Below are positions 13,730 to 17,089 of a stretch of 17,089 bases of DNA, one piece after another. The DNA is taken from contig SPBW01000028.1 in NCBI GenBank assembly GCA_004525685.1, positions 1 through 17,089 on the forward strand, written 5' to 3'. Both the position numbers and the translations under genes were made by a program. The notes under the pieces are model-generated. The model made no database searches and was not told the DNA's origin. It saw only the letters and a list, made by a program, of their open reading frames with translations. Position 1 is the first letter of the stretch, and each line of letters begins with the position of its first letter. The DNA comes from Candidatus Atribacteria bacterium. GTDB taxonomy: Bacteria > Bipolaricaulota > Bipolaricaulia > UBA7950 > UBA9294.

Positions 13730-15240
13730 GCGTCGTCATTCTTGACTTCGGATCGCAGTATTCACGGCTGATTGCACGGCGAATCCGCGAACTCAATGCC
13801 TACTCTGTCATCTTGCCTGGTTCTGCAACGATTGAACGGATCAAGAAGGAAGAGCCGCAGGCCATCATTTTCTCAGGCAGTCCCAAGTCGGTATTCGAGC
13901 AGGGGGCGCCGATGCCTGATCCGGCTGTCTATGATCTGGGGATTCCCATTCTAGGCATCTGCTACGGCATGCAGCTGTTGGCGCGGCAATTCCGTGGGGA
14001 CGTGAGAGATGCGGGCACACGTTCGTACGGAGCAGACGCCCTTGTGCGTCACGACGGCCGACTGTTCGCCGACTTAACAGGAAGTCTCCCCGTGTGGATG
14101 AGCCATGCAACGACAGTGCATCGCTTGCCTGATGGATGGACATCCGTTGCCGCTACAAACAACAATCCCCATGCAGCCATGGCATCCTCTGACGAGCGCT
14201 TCGTGGGGGTGCAATTTCATCCTGAGGTTGTGCATACACCTAATGGCGCACGGATGCTGTCCAATTTCCTTGACATGGCAGGCGTGCCGCGCGAGTGGAC
14301 AGCGAAGCGCAACGTGGAACGTCTGATTCAAGAGGTTCGGGATGATGTTGGCAGCGACGGCGTCCTTCTCGGCGTGTCGGGGGGTGTGGACTCCTCAGCG
14401 CTGGCTCTGTTGCTGGCGAAAGCTGATGTGGGGCATGAAGCCGTGTTTGTGGATCACGGCCTGCTGCGAGCCGGAGAACGGGAAGAAGTCGAGACGGCAC
14501 TTCGCCCATTGGGCGTCAATCTGACAACTGTGGACGCAGCTGACCGCTTCTTCGACGCGCTTGCCGGAGTCACGGATCCAGAACAGAAGCGGAAGATTAT
14601 CGGCAGGGAATTCGTGAACGTGTTTCGAGACGTGGCCAAACGTGAAGGCCCGTTTCGATTCTTGGCTCAAGGGACCTTGTATCCCGACGTTATTGAGTCT
14701 GCTGGCGGAGAAGGCACAGCCAACATCAAGTCGCATCACAATGTGGGGGGACTCCCTGCGGAACTGGGATTTGAGCTGCTTGAGCCGTTCCGAACCCTGT
14801 TCAAGGACGAAGTGCGGGATGTGGCCCAACTGCTGGGCTTGCCTGATGAGATTCGTCTGCGGCATCCGTTCCCTGGCCCCGGGCTGGCAGTTCGCATTCT
14901 GGGAGAAGTAACGCGCGAGCGTGTCGACATCGTGCGGCGAGCCGATGACATCTTCATTACCACGCTACGGGAATTGGGTGCCTATCACCAGGCGTGGCAA
15001 GCGCTGGCTGTACTGACGCCGATTCAATCTGTCGGTGTGGCTGGCGACGAGCGCCGCTACGGACAGGTGATCGCCTTGCGCGCTGTGACCAGTGTTGATG
15101 CCATGACAGCAGATTGGGCGCGCCTGCCCTACGACGTGCTCGATCGTGCCGCCCAGCGTATTACGCGAGAGATACCAGAAGTAGGGCGCGTCGTCTACGA
15201 CATCACCAGCAAGCCACCCGGGACCATCGAGTGGGAGTAG
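13726..15240 (+). CDS. guaA: GMP synthase (glutamine-hydrolysing)
   Basis: This enzyme converts XMP to GMP with ATP and glutamine, the last step of guanine nucleotide synthesis. The ATG at 13726 is chosen over an upstream frame opening because it begins the canonical MSVVILDFGSQYSRLIARRI and overlaps the xpt stop. The 504 residues carry all three parts. First is a class I glutamine amidotransferase with Cys79 in ILGICYGMQ and His165/Glu167 in VQFHPEVVH. Second is an ATP-pyrophosphatase domain with SGGVDSS at 218-224. Third is the dimerisation domain with RHPFPGPGLAVRILGEVT, ending in the typical KPPGTIEWE. No residue is missing. Its placement with xpt, a nucleoside hydrolase and ribokinase suggests a purine and ribose salvage unit, not a de novo purine operon. 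Confidence 0.98.
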   Translation: MSVVILDFGSQYSRLIARRIRELNAYSVILPGSATIERIKKEEPQAIIFSGSPKSVFEQGAPMPDPAVYDLGIPILGICYGMQLLARQFRGDVRDAGTRSYGADALVRHDGRLFADLTGSLPVWMSHATTVHRLPDGWTSVAATNNNPHAAMASSDERFVGVQFHPEVVHTPNGARMLSNFLDMAGVPREWTAKRNVERLIQEVRDDVGSDGVLLGVSGGVDSSALALLLAKADVGHEAVFVDHGLLRAGEREEVETALRPLGVNLTTVDAADRFFDALAGVTDPEQKRKIIGREFVNVFRDVAKREGPFRFLAQGTLYPDVIESAGGEGTANIKSHHNVGGLPAELGFELLEPFRTLFKDEVRDVAQLLGLPDEIRLRHPFPGPGLAVRILGEVTRERVDIVRRADDIFITTLRELGAYHQAWQALAVLTPIQSVGVAGDERRYGQVIALRAVTSVDAMTADWARLPYDVLDRAAQRITREIPEVGRVVYDITSKPPGTIEWE

Positions 15241-15294
15241 CCCGCTTGGCATAGGCCATGGATACGGTAAGAATGGCCTGGCAAGGAGGAAGCC

Positions 15295-16227
15295 GTGAGA
15301 CACTTCATTATTGATACCGATACAGCTTCAGACGACGCCGTCGCGTTGGTGATGGCGCTTCTACATCCCGATGTTCAGGTCGACGCCATCACAGTCGTTG
15401 CCGGCAACGTGCCGCTAGGTCACGGCGTTCAGAATGCACTGTACACCGTTGAACGCTGCGGCAAGTCGACGCCTGTGTATGTGGGCATTGATAAGCCGAT
15501 GCTGCGGCCCTTGGAAACCGCGCAATTCTGTCACGGCGAAGATGGCATGGGCGACATTGGATTGCCGCTTGGTGGCCGTCAGCCTGCACAGGGACATGCC
15601 GTGGATGTACTAATCGATACCATTCATCAGTTCGCAGGCGAAATCACGCTGGTGACTTTGGGACCGCTGACCAATGTGGCTACTGCTTTGTTGAAGGATC
15701 CATCAATCGCAAGAGACGTTGAACGTTGCGTGATCATGGGAGGCATCGGCTTTGGCTATGGCAACATTGTTCCTGCAGCCGAATACAACATCTGGGTTGA
15801 CCCCGACGCCGCCAAGATCGTGTTTGAATCGGGTCTGCCCATCCAAATGGTTGGCTGGGATATCTCGCACAAGCACGCCACTTTCACAACGGAGGAAGCC
15901 GACGAACTGCATGCGGTGTCCGATCTGGCCGCCTTCTGTGTCGACATTCAGAAGGCGCTGCGCGAATTTGGCATCAGCTATCTTAAGCAAGACGGATTCG
16001 ATCTTCCCGATCCGATCGCCATGGCCGTGGCTCTGGAGCCAGATGTAGCCACTGTGACCAAGCATCTTCGGGTGGATATCGAAACGAAATCTGAACTGAC
16101 GCGCGGTGCGACTGTCGTCGATCACTTGCGGGTATCCGGACGCGAGCCGAATGCGGACGTGGTGCTGGCGGCGTCACGTGAGCGTTTCCTTGAGACGCTC
16201 AACGCAGCCGTGCGTGACAAGAAGTGA
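15295..16227 (+). CDS. Inosine/uridine-preferring family nucleoside hydrolase
   Basis: This enzyme hydrolyses nucleosides to a free base and ribose. Specificity within the IUNH family cannot be read from the sequence. The GTG at 15295 has AAGGAGG five bases upstream. The 310-residue length is normal. The calcium-binding signature lies at the very N-terminus, IIDTDTASDDAVAL, with aspartates at residues 7, 9, 13 and 14. VTLGPLTNVATALLKDP near residue 120 and EYNIWVDPDAAKIVF near residue 163 complete the active site. The lysine-rich C-terminus ends in AAVRDKK. It is followed seven bases later by ribokinase, an obvious partner that would phosphorylate the released ribose. A possible TTGGCA (15246-15251) with a weak -10 lies upstream but would give a leader of only about 14 bases, so I do not call it. 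Confidence 0.94.
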   Translation: MRHFIIDTDTASDDAVALVMALLHPDVQVDAITVVAGNVPLGHGVQNALYTVERCGKSTPVYVGIDKPMLRPLETAQFCHGEDGMGDIGLPLGGRQPAQGHAVDVLIDTIHQFAGEITLVTLGPLTNVATALLKDPSIARDVERCVIMGGIGFGYGNIVPAAEYNIWVDPDAAKIVFESGLPIQMVGWDISHKHATFTTEEADELHAVSDLAAFCVDIQKALREFGISYLKQDGFDLPDPIAMAVALEPDVATVTKHLRVDIETKSELTRGATVVDHLRVSGREPNADVVLAASRERFLETLNAAVRDKK

Positions 16228-16234
16228 GATCTCC

Positions 16235-17089
16235 ATGATTGTTGCAGTGCTCGGAAGCATCAACACCGACCTCGTGCTGCGTGTGTCTCGATTCCCATCT
16301 TCCGGTGAAACGCTGACTGGGACGGACATTGCGACGTTCTCGGGCGGCAAGGGCGCCAACCAGGCCGTGGCTGCCGCGCGGCTGGGCGCCAACGTTTGTT
16401 TGTTCGGCAAGGTCGGGGACGATCCTTATGGCGAGTCGCTTCTCTCAGGATTGCGCGACAACAACGTGAGCGTCGATGGGATCGAGTGCGAAGCGCAGTG
16501 TGCTTCTGGATTGGCCTCCATTTGGGTGAACGCTGAAGGCGAGAATGCCATTGTCCTGGCAGCAGGAGCCAACGGACGCGTCGATCGTGCCTACGTTGAG
16601 CGGCATCTGAAGGACATCTTGAGAGCCGACTTGCTGTTGCTGCAATTGGAGATCCCCATAGAGACGATTGCCGAGCTGTTGAGACGCCTTCCTGATCAGG
16701 GCCCGACGGTGATTCTTGATCCAGCTCCCGCGCAAGTTCTATCGCACCTGCCGTTGGAGCGAATCGACATCCTGACGCCCAACGAGCATGAATTGTGTCT
16801 GATCTCTGGAAAGGACTCCGTGGAAGATGGCGCATTTCAGTTGCTCGATCGGGGCGTGAAGAACGTCATCTGTACGCTGGGTGAGCAAGGTGCCATCTGG
16901 TTCTCAAGCGATGGAACGATGGCCCACTTCTCAGCACCACAAGTGCAGGTCATCGACACGACGGCAGCTGGCGACGCATTCAACGGCGCACTGGCCTGGG
17001 CTCTCGAAAGCCAGCCTCTCGAAGAGGCGATTGCACAAGCAGTGATCGCGGGCGCGCTAGCTACAACGAAACGTGGGGCGCAGGCGTCA
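16235..17089 (+). CDS. rbsK: Ribokinase, partial (C-terminus beyond window)
   Basis: This enzyme phosphorylates D-ribose to ribose 5-phosphate with ATP and belongs to the PfkB carbohydrate kinases. The frame is open from the ATG at 16235 to the right edge, 285 residues. The family is about 300-310, so only some 20 residues are missing. Ribose-binding Asn10 and Asp12 lie in GSINTDLV. GGKGANQAVAAARLGA begins at residue 37 as the first PfkB signature. ILTPNEHEL lies near 187, and DTTAAGDAFNGALA begins at 241 with the catalytic base Asp247. The visible end, TTKRGAQAS, matches the usual ribokinase tail. It starts seven bases after the nucleoside hydrolase stop with only a weak GAGA upstream, so translational coupling is likely. 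With that neighbour, free ribose from nucleosides would re-enter the pentose phosphate pathway. Confidence 0.93.
   Translation, partial: MIVAVLGSINTDLVLRVSRFPSSGETLTGTDIATFSGGKGANQAVAAARLGANVCLFGKVGDDPYGESLLSGLRDNNVSVDGIECEAQCASGLASIWVNAEGENAIVLAAGANGRVDRAYVERHLKDILRADLLLLQLEIPIETIAELLRRLPDQGPTVILDPAPAQVLSHLPLERIDILTPNEHELCLISGKDSVEDGAFQLLDRGVKNVICTLGEQGAIWFSSDGTMAHFSAPQVQVIDTTAAGDAFNGALAWALESQPLEEAIAQAVIAGALATTKRGAQAS

Noticed and set aside
15246..15274. TTGGCA-17-AAGAAT promoter before the nucleoside hydrolase.
   Set aside because: The -10 match is weak and the implied transcript start would lie almost on the ribosome-binding site.
16260..16835. 191-residue minus-strand frame opposite ribokinase.
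   Set aside because: Arg-rich low-quality composition and antisense to clear PfkB signatures; a shadow frame.

Overview
The window is densely packed bacterial chromosome of moderate GC content (estimated by eye, not computed). Ribosome-binding sites are strong (AGGAGG-type), start codons are mixed ATG/GTG/TTG, and four gene pairs overlap by ATGA. No mobile element, tRNA, rRNA or CRISPR array is visible, and no gene-free stretch exceeds about 215 bases. A LolA-like periplasmic protein encoded with a LolCDE/MacB-type ABC transporter suggests a two-membrane (diderm) envelope. The species cannot be named from the sequence alone; several uncultured phyla would fit.

Left part, minus strand: rpiA, zwf and pgl form a pentose phosphate operon joined by two ATGA overlaps, with pgl running off the left edge. 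On the plus strand a DMT/EamA transporter follows. It converges on a minus-strand DUF427 gene, then come a small predicted membrane protein gene with a good terminator and a MATE efflux pump. Next, still on the minus strand, is a four-gene ABC exporter operon in the order ATPase, FtsX permease, FtsX permease, LolA-like secreted protein. This layout resembles the lipoprotein-sorting type of cassette.

The most interesting locus is divergent from that operon. A short DsrE-family gene (10331-10666) is split by one in-frame TGA at codon 71. The TGA sits exactly where the first cysteine of a CxxC motif is expected, so the motif reads UxxC. Downstream the family-like sequence continues in frame to a normal TAG stop. 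The bases just after the TGA can be folded by hand into a bacterial SECIS-like hairpin with a G-starting apical loop. TGA is used as an ordinary stop by neighbouring genes, so the best reading is a selenocysteine-containing DsrE-like redox protein, not a recoded or broken gene. The selenocysteine machinery is not in this window.

Right part, plus strand: an amidohydrolase and an aldo/keto reductase are followed by a purine and ribose salvage group. It consists of xpt (xanthine phosphoribosyltransferase), guaA (GMP synthase, ATGA-coupled to xpt), a nucleoside hydrolase and a ribokinase cut by the right edge. Together these could take nucleosides apart, rebuild GMP from xanthine and feed ribose 5-phosphate back to metabolism, linking functionally to rpiA/zwf/pgl at the other end.
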